From Helianthus annuus (Eukaryota > Streptophyta > Magnoliopsida > Asterales > Asteraceae), in assembly GCF_002127325.2 (NCBI RefSeq), contig NC_035433.2:122728088-122792087 (forward strand): a DNA stretch of 64,000 bases, in the 5' to 3' direction. The first letter of the stretch is position 1. Each line of letters begins with the position of its first letter. Below the pieces are notes generated by a model. That model saw nothing but the letters and a program-made list of their open reading frames with translations. It did not search any database and was not told where the DNA came from. Below, one piece after another: positions 23,277 through 34,995 of the stretch. The position numbers and the translations under genes are program-made.

Positions 23277-23358
23277 ACTTCAGTCCAAAAAGATAACGCG
23301 CCGTTAAAAACGTTGAGAACGGAACTGGCGCAAAGGCGTTATCTTTTTGGACTGAAGT
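23277..23358. repeat. Perfect 23-bp inverted repeat with 36-bp loop
   Basis: ACTTCAGTCC at 23277 and GGACTGAAGT at 23358 are the ends of perfectly complementary 23-bp arms (23277-23299, 23336-23358). The right arm's GGCGCAAAGGCGTTATCTTT is repeated directly at about 23359-23380. It lies where exon 1 of the ICE1-like remnant would be expected to approach. Confidence 0.85.
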
Positions 23359-23394
23359 GGCGCAAAGGCGTTATCTTTTTAATTTACGATGGCA

Positions 23395-23535
23395 GGTGGC
23401 AGCGATGGTAGTCGATGGCAGTGGCGGCGGGCGGTGGAGAACAGTGGTGGTGGTGGTGGTCGGCGGAGGTTGGTGGCGGGTGGTTACTACGGCAGGTGGT
23501 GGTGGCAAATGGTGGAGGTGATGGGCGGTGTTTGT
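23395..23535. repeat. GGTGGC-rich minisatellite-like stretch
   Basis: Irregular repeats of GGTGGTGG/GGCGG words, without reading-frame evidence. Confidence 0.6.
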
Positions 23536-23933
23536 GACGTAGGCTGAGAGAGGGAATGGAATAGAAAAAAAAAACAGGGGGAGTGGATGGAATGAATTTG
23601 AGGGAATGGAATGACTTATGTAATGGGTGATTCCATTACGTTAACCAACCAAACACACATTTTTTCATTCTCTCGCAATAGTTCATTCCATTCCACCTCC
23701 CATTGTTGTATACCAAACACTACCTTATGTTTTAAAACTTAATACTTTTTATAATCTAGAAACTATTTAAAGGTTAAAGTTAAGTTATCATACAAATACT
23801 AGTTAAGAGTCTAAACATTAACTTGGCAATGAACATGAGAATATTTTAAATATACTGACAAAAGTTTATTAATAATATAATAGTATTTCTAAAAGTACGT
23901 GCATAATGCTAGAAATCACATGCACCTTTTTAC

Positions 23934-24686
23934 CAATGTTTTTATACCCAAACCTGGCCGGCCGGTCCGGTCGGGATTCGGAGACTGCAGCGGGCCGGTT
24001 CCATGGTTTGAGCCGTTTCAACAATGAGTCGGTGGTCGGGACGGGATCCGGCCGGTCGGGCTGGCAGGTCGAGCGAGGGTCAGGCCGTTTAAGTGTTTGA
24101 GTCCTCCGGTAGATCTGAACGAAGTCTCATGCGAAGCTTTCTTTTTTGCTACTACCGCCACCAAATGACTTCGTCCATCACCTCATCAGATCTGGTGATG
24201 AACAGTGGCGTTGACCCTCCGGCCGCCCTCCGGTGAATCAATTTTCGAACTAAACCAAGATCTAGTGTGACGTTTCTTGTTGATTTGACCATCCAAATCT
24301 TCAATTATCGCATTGTAGACAAAAAAGAAAAAGAAGATAATTAAGAAGGTAACTTGACCAATAAATTTCTCCGGTGATTTGTAGTGGCATTTCAAAGATG
24401 AGGTTGTTGTTGCTGTAGGTTTGGAAGAAAAAAAAGAAAGATAGAGAGATGGTACACTATTAATGATGGTAGCTTCACTTTTAGTCCCTTGGTTATGAAA
24501 CTCTGAACAGAGTGTTTATAAACTTAATTTTTGTTATGTTTAGTTTTTATACTATATTTTATATATCTTTTTATATAATTTATGACGTAATCCGGGTCTT
24601 AAATCCGGTCGAACCGGTCGGACCGGTCCGACCTTTGACCCCGTAAGGCGACCGGGTCGACCTCCGGTCCGGTCCTGAAAACATTG
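23934..24686. mobile_element. Non-autonomous hAT element
   Basis: It starts CAATGTTTTTATACC and ends CCTGAAAACATTG, with GC-rich subterminal words (GGCCGGTCCGGTCGG; GGTCCGGTCC). The flanks CTTTTTAC (23926-23933 and 24687-24694) are a perfect 8-bp target duplication. No transposase motif is present in the 753 bp. Confidence 0.88.
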
Positions 24687-24694
24687 CTTTTTAC

Positions 24695-25568
24695 ACATAA
24701 ACATATCTCTCTTATCTCTTTTATCATCTCATTCTTTCATTTATTCTCTGGTTGGAGGGTTCACCGGAAGCACGGCCGGAAATGTCCAACTCCCCTTTTC
24801 ACTCTTTTCTTCACTTTATTGTTTCATTTATTTGGTTTTAAAAATTCAAGGGGTGCGATTATAAAATTTCATGGGGTGCGATTGAAATTTTAGCTGATGT
24901 AATACACTGAAAACATTTTTTTAAGGGGGCGGCCACCCACCCACCTACCACCGTAGGTCCGCCCCTGGTCTACATGTTGTTTATCTAATTATATTTTACT
25001 ATGTTTACTCTATAATTTATGTCTACTTGTTGTTTATCTAATTATTTTTACTACGTTAGTTTGTCACCATCTGTTGTGCTTTTGCTAACTTTTGATTTCT
25101 ACATATTTTGATAAGTTTGTTTGATTGTATGTTGTTTATTTGGAGTTGTGGGTCTCGTAAGCCTCTCTAGGTAAGGTTTGACTACATCCTATCCTCCTAA
25201 TACTCTTCTAGTGGCTTTCTATTTGTAGTACTTACTAGGTATGGTTGTAGTTGTTTATAAATTTTTTTAAGAATACAAGTGAATTATTTCAAAGGGGGTA
25301 TGGAGATCTCTTGTTGGCTTTACTTTCCTAATACCAGTTATAGAAACAACAATATTAAAATTTCAAGACATTTATACAACAAAAACTTTCAACCAACATC
25401 AACAAATAATCAAGATTTCACCACATATCTTCAGATCTCCACTAAATATCTTCAAAAAAAAATCCCACAAAACAAATGGTAAATATCATACAAACAACAC
25501 AAACCCGACACACTAATATATAAAATCCAAACTCATAATCTTAACCTTTGTTACTCTCTTTGTAGCTT
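24695..25568. other. Intergenic, repeat remnants
   Basis: About 24840-24965 (GGGGTGCGATT, then GGGGGCGGCCACCCACCC) resembles 57765-57865, so both belong to one decayed repeat. The remainder is AT-rich with no recognised gene and lies just past the stop of the RINGv gene. Confidence 0.55.
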
Positions 25569-28500
25569 TCAAGCTTTCCAGTTAACTTCAACTTGGTATA
25601 CTTGAGACAATGTTGGTGGTGGTGGTGGCGGAGGTGGTGGTGGCACAAATTGTGGTGGTGATGTAGCTTCATGTTGTGGTGGATCCGAATGAGACACATT
25701 AGCTATATATGATGGTGGTGGCGGCGGTGGTGGCGGTGACAATGGTACTGGTGGTGGAGTGTCCAACACTGATGGTGATGGTGGTGCGATTTCAACAATT
25801 GAAGAATCGCGTTGTTGATTTGATCTACTACGCCACCATCTTACTAACCTCAAGGCCTCCACGACAATGTACCTACCGCATATTGCAGCTCCACAACCCG
25901 TAGAAGTTGCAAGAATAATTGATAACATTGGCTTAAGATTACCCTACACATCATTAAAACGATTGTCACATGGTAGTATGTTCGTGCGATAAGAATATGA
26001 TGATAAGCTGTAAAAGTATTTCATCATTTTTTAACGAGTGATAACAATATTGGAATTGTTACACTGCGTTTACTAGTCATTTCCCAAAGAGATTTACACA
26101 AATATAATAATTCTACTTACCACAGAGAGAAAAATATGACCAAAGATGACCACAAATGCGAACTGAATTGATGCATATAACCATACAAATCTTGGTTTCA
26201 CTGTAAAAAAATAGAAACTCAAGGTATTCAAAATACAAAATCCATTGAAGTATTGAAGTCTAGGATTATATTAGGCAGCCCACAAACCTAGGGTGTAATC
26301 CACCCTCAGCCAAATATAACTAAGCTAAAGTTCAAGCTTAGCTCGTGAATAATACTATAAGTTTAGACCAGTTAGTTCATTTTTAAAATAATGTATATGC
26401 ATAATTGTGTGTGTATATATATTATTAAAATCTCTTGTTACAATCAAATATATATAGTATGTATATATCATTATTTTTACAAATAAATTTATATTTATTT
26501 AAATGCCATATTTGTTTAGCTCCATGAGCTAATCAAGCTCGGCATATAAAACTTGGGCTTGAACATGTTTATTAAATGAGTTTCAATGTGTTGTATTTAG
26601 CTCGATTTAAGATATTAGTGTCTATGTTGAGCATCTCACAAGTGAATGTACTCGTTTACACCCTTAATGAAAAGTAAAGTAACAATGTTTTTTTAAATAA
26701 AGTAGAAAGCTTACCTATGGTAGAAGAAATCATGGATGTGAGAAGCCCTAATACACAAGAAAATGGAAGAGATATAGCAATTGAACTTCTACCCATCTTC
26801 CCAACCTTCACAAGAATTATCAAAACAAAATTATCATAAAGAATAAAAATGTCGGGTGTGATTTGAATAAAATTTGTTCAAAATCGAACTAAATTTATTC
26901 TCCCATACACACCCAACATAAAAATGTAAACGGATATTTACCAGAAGAAGCTGCTCAAGAAAGCAAAAGTATGCAAGCGTGCTAACGATAACAAGAATTG
27001 GTGCTTCTTGCCACACACGATAAATAGCACTGCCCAAATGAATATAAAAGTCATATTAGATTCTAAATTTGTCTTCAAATAAATAAAAAGTAACAAAAAC
27101 TTGCCTGTACGCGTTAACTTCAACATAATCATTATTGGGTGCAGTTGTTCCGTTATCTCGGTTTCTAACGGTACTTTGGATTCTTAGCAGTGTAACAGGT
27201 AGATTTTCAACATCTTGATGGCACACATCACATGTTTTGTTACCTTTTAGGCTAAACCATTTTATGGCACATTCCTTATGGGCTAAAGCAAGTTCACCTT
27301 TGCAACTACATTCCATCTTTAAGGTTTCTCCACCTTCACATAACTCAATCAAACATATCCTACAAACCGCCTCTTCTTCGGCTATATCATCCCCTTCGGC
27401 TTCATAAATTAGACAGTTTATCATTTGTCATCAATGTCATATCAATACCAGAATGAAGATTGATCTTTTTTTATGATATTTGGGTGGTGTTTAGATCTGG
27501 GTTTTGAAAATTTTTATGTAGTATGTGTAAAATAGTGTTTGGTAGGTAGTTTATGATTATTTGTAAAATTTAATGATAAAAGGAACATAAATGGCATTTT
27601 TTTTAAATAAGTAGAAAAGATTTGTTAAATGGGAAACAATCTCTTAGTAGATAATTAATATTTAATATACCCTTATTTAATCCAAACACTAAAACATAAA
27701 GATAATCAATTTCAAAACATAAATCCAAACATATATAAGTTTCATGTTCGTTTAGATCACAACAAATTAGTAAGCTTACCATCGTCGTCTGTAGAAGCAG
27801 GGGTTGGTTTCATGGCATCAAACTCTTTCACTCGTGGAGTTGTAGGAATCACACGAAAGAAGGCATCCATTCGCTTATAACGAGTGTCTTCATCGAGGAT
27901 GGGCACGGATTGAGACCGATATATATGGTCATGGACTTTAGTCTACAAATAATCAAACATTTTTTTGCTTTAATTCTATGATAATTGCAACATGTCTCAT
28001 ATTGATAGAATAACCATAAGTCAAGTAAGTTTGAAGTGTCAAATCAAAATTATTAGCTAAAAGGGAAACATATCATACGAGATGAAGGCCTATAGTTATG
28101 ACTTTAATGCCCAACCTTCTAATTCTTATTTTTTAATCATAACTAAAACATTAACTACTTTTGAACTAAAAAAAGACAAATAAGTGTTCGTGGATCAACC
28201 CCACACGGGTCTCACGCCATACTATAAAATTTACTCGTGACAACCTGAGCCTACTTTAACACTTCACCCGGTGCTTTAAAGTTTAATATAGAGTTTTTAT
28301 GCTAGCGTGTAATCCGGCTCACTTGGGTTAGATGAAACTAAAGGGTTAGACTAACTCACTTGCAAATTAAGTGAACCACCCGCTCTTCTCAACCCCGGCT
28401 CAGTGTCCAAATGTCTAGTTGGGGTAAAAGGCAGAGACGGTGTTGTGATCTTTGTAAACATTTTTGTGAGTGACCATGATCTTGCAATAGACGATTTCTC

Positions 28501-31500
28501 CTCTGGTAAAGAACCCGAGACTACTGGTAAAAGATTTTTCTTTAGAGATTTGTTTCTTGATGAACAAGTTTCGGGTGATGCCGCCTCAACGAAATTCACT
28601 TTTTTGTGAAACCGGGGTGGTGGGGGAGGTGGTGGAGGCATTTGTATTTGAACACATTCATGAGAGGAAGATGATTGTGTTGTTCTTGATGGCATCTCCA
28701 AAACCACATGTTCTTTCAAATAGTTTTCACCCTGAATAGTACAAACAAGAAAAAAAATCATTACAACAATTATTTGAAATTTTGGCCCATGTCATGATAT
28801 TAGCTAAAGTTTTATCCTTTTGAAATTGTAACTAACATTGTTAGCTTTTTTAGCTGATTAGACGGTTAAAGCCCTATAATCCATCTTTATTTTGTGGGTC
28901 CCATTTATATAAGCAAAATGTGATCATGGGACTCGCAAAATAAAACGGAATGATACAAACAAAAGCTAAAACTTTCCGTATTCAGAGATTTTAATTGAGA
29001 AAGTAGTGCATTTAAGCGAGAAAAAGGTTTATAGATTCTTTAAACTATACTATGAATGAATAAAGTTGTGGTATTTGGAACTTTAAAGTCTATACGAGTC
29101 TATTCTTTATTCGATACAAACCTTGAGGCCCCAAACATTTTTTTTTTTGAACGGAGAACTTCATTAAGACAACCCGAACTCGAAAACCGAGCCGGGAAAA
29201 AACAACACACAGAAACAATTAAACCATCGTTTTTATTTTGTGGGTGTTGTAAGTAATAACGGACCCACGTAAACGAAAAAGGGTATAGACATATAAAACT
29301 TAATCTTCTCCACATCATTTACAACTAAAAAAAAGAAACATTAGCATAATTTAGGGATTTTAATTGAAAAATAATGCATGCCAAATCATTATGCACTAAC
29401 AAAAGCGTATGGAAGTTTATAGTGATACTTATAAAAGCCACAAAATGTCGAATCAGAAACCTTTTCTTTTTTTTTTCAAATTCCAAGCCACACAACGTAT
29501 GTCATCAATTCAAAGAACATTATTCCAACTGGCCCTTAAAATCTGTGATCATAAGCCATTGAATAAACAAGATAATATTAATTATATAATCTCAAAGCAA
29601 GATTACTTTCTTTCTGTAATGCTTCTCAAGAAAGTCAATAAGTTGATCAAGAAATGTAAAGGTCATGTACTACAAATCTTGAAACTCAAGTTAAATGGTT
29701 AAAGGCTTAAAGTTCAAATTTTCAAGATAAAAAGTTTATGTTTCATAAAAAAAAAAGAATCCGCTTTTGCCGACAAAGCCTAGAGGGCGTGACAGATAGG
29801 CATCATCCTTTTGCGTGTGGTTTTGAAAGTGTCCTTAAATAACGCTTTTGTCACAAAATATTTATTGTGAGCGGTGATTTATATATAATTAGAAATTATT
29901 TCAAGCACGTATACCATAACTTGCCCAATATATAGTATAGGGGAAGGTTCATTTGAGAAGAAAATTTTATTGAGAAGAAAAAGAATAAAAGGGTACAATT
30001 GTAAAACATTAAATAGTTTTTTTCTCATCACATTTATTATTGTGTTTGACTAATTAATTAGTCATTAAGACTATAATCCTCCACACTAAATATTTTTGCC
30101 TACACACATCAAAAGTTATCCTACACATTTCGAAATTTATCCTACACATATTGAAATTTATCCTACACAACTCGTAATTTCTCCTACACGCCTCGTATTT
30201 ATCCTACACTATAAATGAATTTTTATTTTTATTTTTTGTGAAAAATATATATCTTAAAAATAAGCTACAAAATTAATATAGTTAGTTATTAAAGATGAAA
30301 CTACCAATTAATGATGTATGTAAGTTTACTAATATACCCTTATAATTACATTAAGTACAAATATTAAATGAAGTCTAATGAAGCATTCCTATTGGTTGAA
30401 ATTTCTTCTTTTTTCTTCTTACAAAGAATTTCTTCTCATTTGAACCCTCCACTATATAGTATAACACCGCTATAGCTTGCGTGATCGTGTGAGAAGTAAT
30501 TTTAACTTCGTATAAATCACGATCTTGGAAACAATCTAGTTTTTTTTAATCAGATTAACTGATTAAAAAGTACAATTTGAATACAATGATTAATTCATAA
30601 TAAAAAAAATACATATTTTAATAAAAAAATTAAAGATTTTTAAACCTAGTACCTTTCTAATTTCAAAAAAAAAAAAAAAAAAAAGTAAAAAGTGGGGTTC
30701 AGGAAAATTGTAAAAAGAGGGGTTCAAGTTCTTTCAACCATGATTGGACTGTCAAGCAAGAAATGCTAGGGGAAACTCTCAAAAGTAGCTACAGAGACCA
30801 ATCAAGATTCACTTTTGACTGTGGATATAATATATAATGTATAAAATACTCTTGTCTTTCCTTGTAGCAAAAAAGTTGCAATCTTTTTAAATATTTATTA
30901 TAAACTTTATTATGTTCAAGTTCAGAAATTTATAATATTTATCGTTCAGTTTCAAATTTTAATCTTTATTGGTCAGTTTCATAATTTTATTTTTTATTAT
31001 TCAATTTCAAAAATTTATAATTATTGTTCAATTACAAAAACTCTACAATCCTTATTGTTCAATTTAGAAAATATATAATCTTTGTTGTTCAACTTCAAAA
31101 ACTTCTAATATTTTTTGCTATTACCAAAAAAAAAAGAAAAAAAAAACCTTAATATATTTATTGTTTAGTTTCAAAATTTCATAGCTGGAAATAAAACAGA
31201 TTGGAAGGGTAGAGTTATGGAGATCAAAATCTTAGATAAAATGCTTTGCTTCTTATCATCAAGAAGTTTCATAATCAAACATACCCAGATGCTTAATTAT
31301 CAACAAGATCATAAATTAAGAAATCAAATCCGATATAAAGAACGACAAGGGAGAGAAATATCAAAATCAAATTTTAATACAGCTACAAACGGGTCATTTT
31401 TTCAGATTTTGACTAAGAATGACCCGTTTGCAGCCTGTCATATTAAAAAAATTAAAATCAAAGATAAAATATTAAGAAATAATAGAAGAGATATGAAAAC

Positions 31501-31603
31501 CAACCATTTGAAAAGGGACTGTAACTTCTTCAGTTTGAGAAGAACTTGAATTATGCACCTCTTCACCTGCAGATTTAGTGACATTATTTTCTTGAGAATT
31601 CAT
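25569..31603 (-). CDS. RING-CH (RINGv) membrane-bound E3 ubiquitin ligase-like protein
   Basis: Eight exons join in frame to 520 residues: 31603-31505, 28731-28360, 27942-27780, 27399-27105, 27029-26942, 26805-26715, 26200-26121 and 25943-25569. The C4HC3 RING-CH domain is at about 224-271 (CRIC, CSC, H-x2-C, CDVC), after an acidic DDIAEEEAV lead. Four hydrophobic segments follow ([68 protein letters not shown]). The N-terminal 210 residues are Ser/Pro-rich with SRSWSLTK-like and RSQSVPI motifs typical of this plant family; the tail is very proline-rich. Such proteins ubiquitinate membrane targets with E2 partners. Intron 4 (27104-27030) needs a GC donor (CAG|GCAAGT) to keep frame. Intron 1 (2.8 kb) contains a Mutator-like MITE. 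The start was chosen as the first ATG of the main frame; exon 1 is the least certain part. Confidence 0.88.
29140..29265 (-). mobile_element. 3' tail of a retroposon (LINE-like) in RINGv intron 1
   Basis: The minus strand reads CTTAATGAAGTTCTCCGTTC followed by a 12-base A run (T run 29140-29151 on plus). An oligo(A) end with no inverted repeats suggests a 5'-truncated retroposon. The length and 5' border are unclear. Confidence 0.4.
29940..30452. mobile_element. 513-bp Mutator-like MITE, copy 1
   Basis: The ends GGGGAAGGTTCATTTGAGAA and TTCTCATTTGAACCCTCCAC are imperfect inverted repeats. The flanks TATATAGTATA (29929-29939 and 30453-30463) are a perfect 11-bp duplication. A closely similar copy is at 42717-43230. 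No coding capacity. It lies inside intron 1 of the RINGv gene. Confidence 0.88.
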
Positions 31604-31611
31604 GACTTCAT
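31600..31611 (-). promoter_or_regulatory. Three-codon upstream ORF overlapping the RINGv start
   Basis: The minus strand reads ATGAAGTCATGA: the uORF ATG-AAG-TCA-TGA stops on bases that overlap the main ATG (A of ATGA). Ribosomes would reach the true start only by leaky scanning or re-initiation, so it may lower translation. Confidence 0.5.
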
Positions 31612-31730
31612 GCAGCAGTTTGAGGTGAATTTTGATCTTTTCTGGCCACCTGTAAAATTTGATGAGAGAGAGGGGAAGGGAGAGAGAGAGATTAAGAGTG
31701 TGTGTGTTTTTTGAGAGAGAATCAGGTATG

Positions 31731-31738
31731 TATTTATA
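31731..31738 (-). promoter_or_regulatory. Probable TATA box of the RINGv gene
   Basis: The minus strand reads TATAAATA about 130 bases upstream of the ATG, followed by a CT-rich leader (31675-31690) of a kind common in plant 5' UTRs. Confidence 0.55.
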
Positions 31739-32031
31739 TGAAGATGATATCATCAGTTTTTCTATTTGTTATCATATTTTATTATTAATAAAAGTTATAA
31801 TAATTATATTTAGTTAAAATGTGTTCAAATAAATATCTGAAATTCAGGGTTTGTCTTTATGTAGAACTCAATTAGCTCAAGTATCATTACACTATGATAC
31901 ATGTGAATTCACATTTTATGAAAAAAATAATGAATTCTACATATAAACTCATCCGTTATAGTTTCACTTATTTTAATTGTCATGTTATAAAGTGATGTCA
32001 CACCACTTAAACTCATTTGTTTTCACCTTTA

Positions 32032-32142
32032 GACTAATAGGTGTGGCGTTGGGAAGAGTTCGGGATGGTGAGGTGGCACCCCTTCCCGTCAGGGAACACC
32101 CCCGGACCTCCCCGAAATACTTCTCTCTCTTTCTTTGTCTTG

Positions 32143-32181
<39 letters not shown>

Positions 32182-32302
32182 ACTATTGGATGCTGCTGAT
32201 TAGGGCACCACACCCCTTGATGGGTGAAGGGGAAGGGATTCAGAAAGGTGGTGATGTGGAGATAATGTAGAGGTGGGGGAAGGTGAACCACCCCCCATAG
32301 TC
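32032..32302. mobile_element. Probable Tourist/Harbinger-type MITE with a CT microsatellite
   Basis: The ends GACTAATAGGTGTGG and CCACCCCCCATAGTC are imperfect inverted repeats with TTA on both sides (32029-32031, 32303-32305). A (CT)n run lies inside at about 32143-32179. 271 bp, no coding capacity. Confidence 0.5.
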
Positions 32303-32832
32303 TTAAAACGGTTACACAAATTTTCACTATCCATCGTCTATTAAAATAATATTTAAATTCTATAAAAAATAGTTATATATTTTTTTCATCAGTGATTTTT
32401 TGCCTCATCTTTATCTTGTATCTTGGGTAATGTTTGAACCAACAACCCCGTGGTTATAGGACTTCCTTCATACCACTACACCCAGACACCACCCAAATAA
32501 TAGTTCTGGTTAAAATGAATCCGGTTAAAGCAACCGAGTTAATTTAGAAGTAGAAAACATGCACATGCATATATTTATAAAGTTTGTTAAAATAATTTTA
32601 TAACAAATTATTGAAAGATATACTAAAAGCATATATTTTAATTGTTAGGACCAAAGTTTAGTGAGGATTTCCTCCTCACATGTAAAATCACCATCACTAC
32701 GTGTTGGACACGTTATATTGTTGCCTGCAAAGTTAGTATATTTGCCTTAAAATTTGGTGAAGTTGAATGTTGTTTCATGCTGCTATTAATGGTATAAAGA
32801 ACACTGGTATGGAGTGACATCTAAATTTGAGT

Positions 32833-33136
32833 ATAATAATAATAATAATAATAATAATAGTAAAGTGCAATTTGTCATCTTATGGTTTGGTCCAGATTGC
32901 CGTCTACCTCCTTATCTTTTACTTTTTGTCTAATGACACCCTGTGGTGAGCATTTCATCACACTCTGCAACCCTGTGGTTTGGTTCAGATAACAATTTGT
33001 CACCTTGTGGTTGGGTCCTGGAATCAACATTTTGGGTGCATATGTGATGAAATGTCCATTAGGAAAAAACAGTGGAAGATAGGGAGGCAAACGACAATCT
33101 GGATCGAGCCACAGGGTGACAAATTGCATTTTACTC
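32833..33136. mobile_element. (TAA)n microsatellite followed by an inverted-repeat MITE
   Basis: (TAA)n at 32833-32859 leads into GTAAAGTGCAATTTGTCA (from 32860), which pairs with TGACAAATTGCATTTTAC near 33134. TAATAATA occurs on both sides and may be the target duplication, but the microsatellite makes that uncertain. The interior has repeated GTGGTTTGGTTCAGAT-like words. Confidence 0.6.
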
Positions 33137-33226
33137 TAATAATAAATAATTAGAAATAATAATTATAAAAAATATAAAACATTAGGAATTGTTTGAAGTT
33201 ATTTGATAGTTGCATGTTTAGAAGTA

Positions 33227-33378
33227 TTTTTTTTTTTTGAATGACAATGTTTATTCTCCTAATTTACACCAAATTAATCATAAACTGGTAATTTACTCTT
33301 TGTTTGGGATTGAACCCAAGACCTATCCCTAAGAGATAAGAGTCTTTATCAAATGAGCTAGCCCCACGTTGACGTGTA
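33227..33378 (-). mobile_element. tRNA-derived SINE
   Basis: On the minus strand GGGGCTAGCTCATTTGATAA (A-box-like) is followed by GGTCTTGGGTTCAATCCC (B box), then an AT-rich body and a 12-base A tail (T run 33227-33238). The flanks GTTTAGAAGTA and GTTTAAAGTA form an imperfect target duplication. Both Pol III promoter boxes are intact in sequence. Confidence 0.68.
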
Positions 33379-33439
33379 GTTTAAAGTATTTAGGAATAGA
33401 TTAATTTATCGTTAAAAGAAATCATAAGCATTTAATTTA

Positions 33440-34464
33440 CCTATATATTAAAAAGAGAAGTGAATAAACAGTAATAATAAATAAATATTAAAAAGAGTAT
33501 TGAATAAAAAGTAATAAAAATAGAAATAAATTAATAGTATCGGGTACCGGTATTGGTATCAAATTTACCAAAGTGAGTGTATTTTCGGTATCCGTTTGGC
33601 ACCGGTATACATTGGGTTTTACCCTCAAATACCGGTGTCGTACCAGTATCGACCGTATCAAGCCGTACTGTACCAGATATATTCGGTACCGGTACCCATT
33701 TTTGGGGATTTCGGTAACGGTATTTCGGTACCGGTTGGTAGCGAGCTCATCAAATCCTGTAGCAACGTAGCAATGCAAGTAATTGCACAGTTTAGATTAC
33801 TTTTCATACACACAGTAAGTAAACTGTATTTCGTTTGAATGAAGTTTTATATACACAACAACTTATTTTGCTTTATTTTTTGTCTTTTTACGTAATGAAT
33901 GAATTGTAGCATGTAAAATTAACTTGGATATTTAGGTTATTGATGAGCAAATCGTATCAAATCCTATAATCAAACCGGTATCGTATCGGTACCAAATTTA
34001 CTATACCAAATCATTTTCGGTACCAATTTGGTACCCACCTTTTGGCGTTTCCAGAATCGTTACTTTCTATTCGACACCGGTCTAGCACCATACCTATATT
34101 TATTGATTTTTACCTTCAAATACCATACCGTATTGTACCGAGCATTTTCGGTGCCGGTACCTAATTTCGATGATTTTCCAGATCGGTACTTTCGGTGCCG
34201 TTACAGGTACCGAGCTCATCCATATTTTAACGTGTTAGCATCGTAATAACTGAACTGAAAACAACCGAATTTCCAATGTGTAGAACATGTGGGTCTTATT
34301 ATTATATATTAAGTTATTTAAAATCGTTTTTTTAGGACGGGTTAACTATCCTTTTCACGACATTTTTATTTATGTTTTGATATTCGGTATCTGTTTGCCG
34401 TTACTGACACGCGTCTTGCAGTCATTGGGTCCCCACTGCAACGCGCGGGCAAAAATTTAACTAG
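33440..34464 (+). mobile_element. Small Helitron
   Basis: The 3' end is GCAACGCGCGGGC, then CTAG at 34461-34464 and T, closely like the Helitron ending at 55919. The 5' side begins CCTATATATTAAAAAGAGAA, a near match to the 5' end at 52269 (TCTATAATACTATAAAAAGG) with T changed to C. The body holds two long direct repeats rich in GGTACCGGTA. No coding sequence. Confidence 0.5.
33538..34220. repeat. Two diverged direct repeats rich in GGTACCGG
   Basis: 33538-33750 and 33965-34220 share the same order of words (TCAAATTTACCA, ATTTTCGGTA, TTTTTACCCTCAAATACC, CCGAGCTCATC-like end). They are probably two copies of a decayed hAT-type repeat carried inside the small Helitron. Confidence 0.6.
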
Positions 34465-34749
34465 TTTTATTAATTTTTAAGTAGTTAAAATAATTTATTG
34501 TTTTTCTAATAACGATATGTTAGTCTCTTTCATATGTATATAGAAGGCTCATTACTCACGAAAATATACAGGTTACATTGATATTTGCCAACTTAATATA
34601 TGAGGTGTAGACAACTCTCTACCCCACTCTCAAAAAATTCCAAATTAAATTATATTAAAGTACGTGTATAAAATAATATCGATAAAAAGTGAATGATATG
34701 GGTATTTAAAAGGGATGTTGAAATCTATAGAAGCTTGGAATTCACTTGA

Positions 34750-34995
34750 TTTTTTTAGCGGCCAACTAAATAAAAGTCTGGCTATTTTGGGTAATCCAAT
34801 GGCAAAAGGCGATCTTATACGTCCGTGACAACGTTGGGTAGTCAAGCCCACCATCTCCGATTTCAGGAAAAACCCATCGCCCGAAGCCTACTGCGGCAAA
34901 ACCCGGTTGGGATCGAATTCGAACATCAGACCTATGGCCTCAACCCAATTTTTCACTTCCCCTCCAATGCCAATTGAACTATAGCTCAATTGGTG
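34750..34995 (-). mobile_element. tRNA-type SINE
   Basis: On the minus strand the 5' region has AGCTATAGTTCAATTGGCAT (A-box-like) and GATGTTCGAATTCGATCCC (B-box-like), and the element ends GTTGGCCGCTAAAAAAA. The flanks CACTTGAT and CGCTTGAT are an imperfect duplication. The 3' end matches that of the SINE at 14624-14841. Confidence 0.65.

Noticed and set aside
25615..25740. GGTGGTGG repeats as a possible minisatellite
   Set aside because: They are the complement of the proline-rich tail codons of the RINGv gene.
26250..26650. Possible hAT remnant in RINGv intron 6 (GGGTGTAA ends)
   Set aside because: The ends are loosely complementary and the flanks share no duplication.
27470..27735. Possible MITE in RINGv intron 3 (GGTGTTTAGATC ... 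AAATCCAAACA)
   Set aside because: Terminal pairing is weak and no target duplication could be found.
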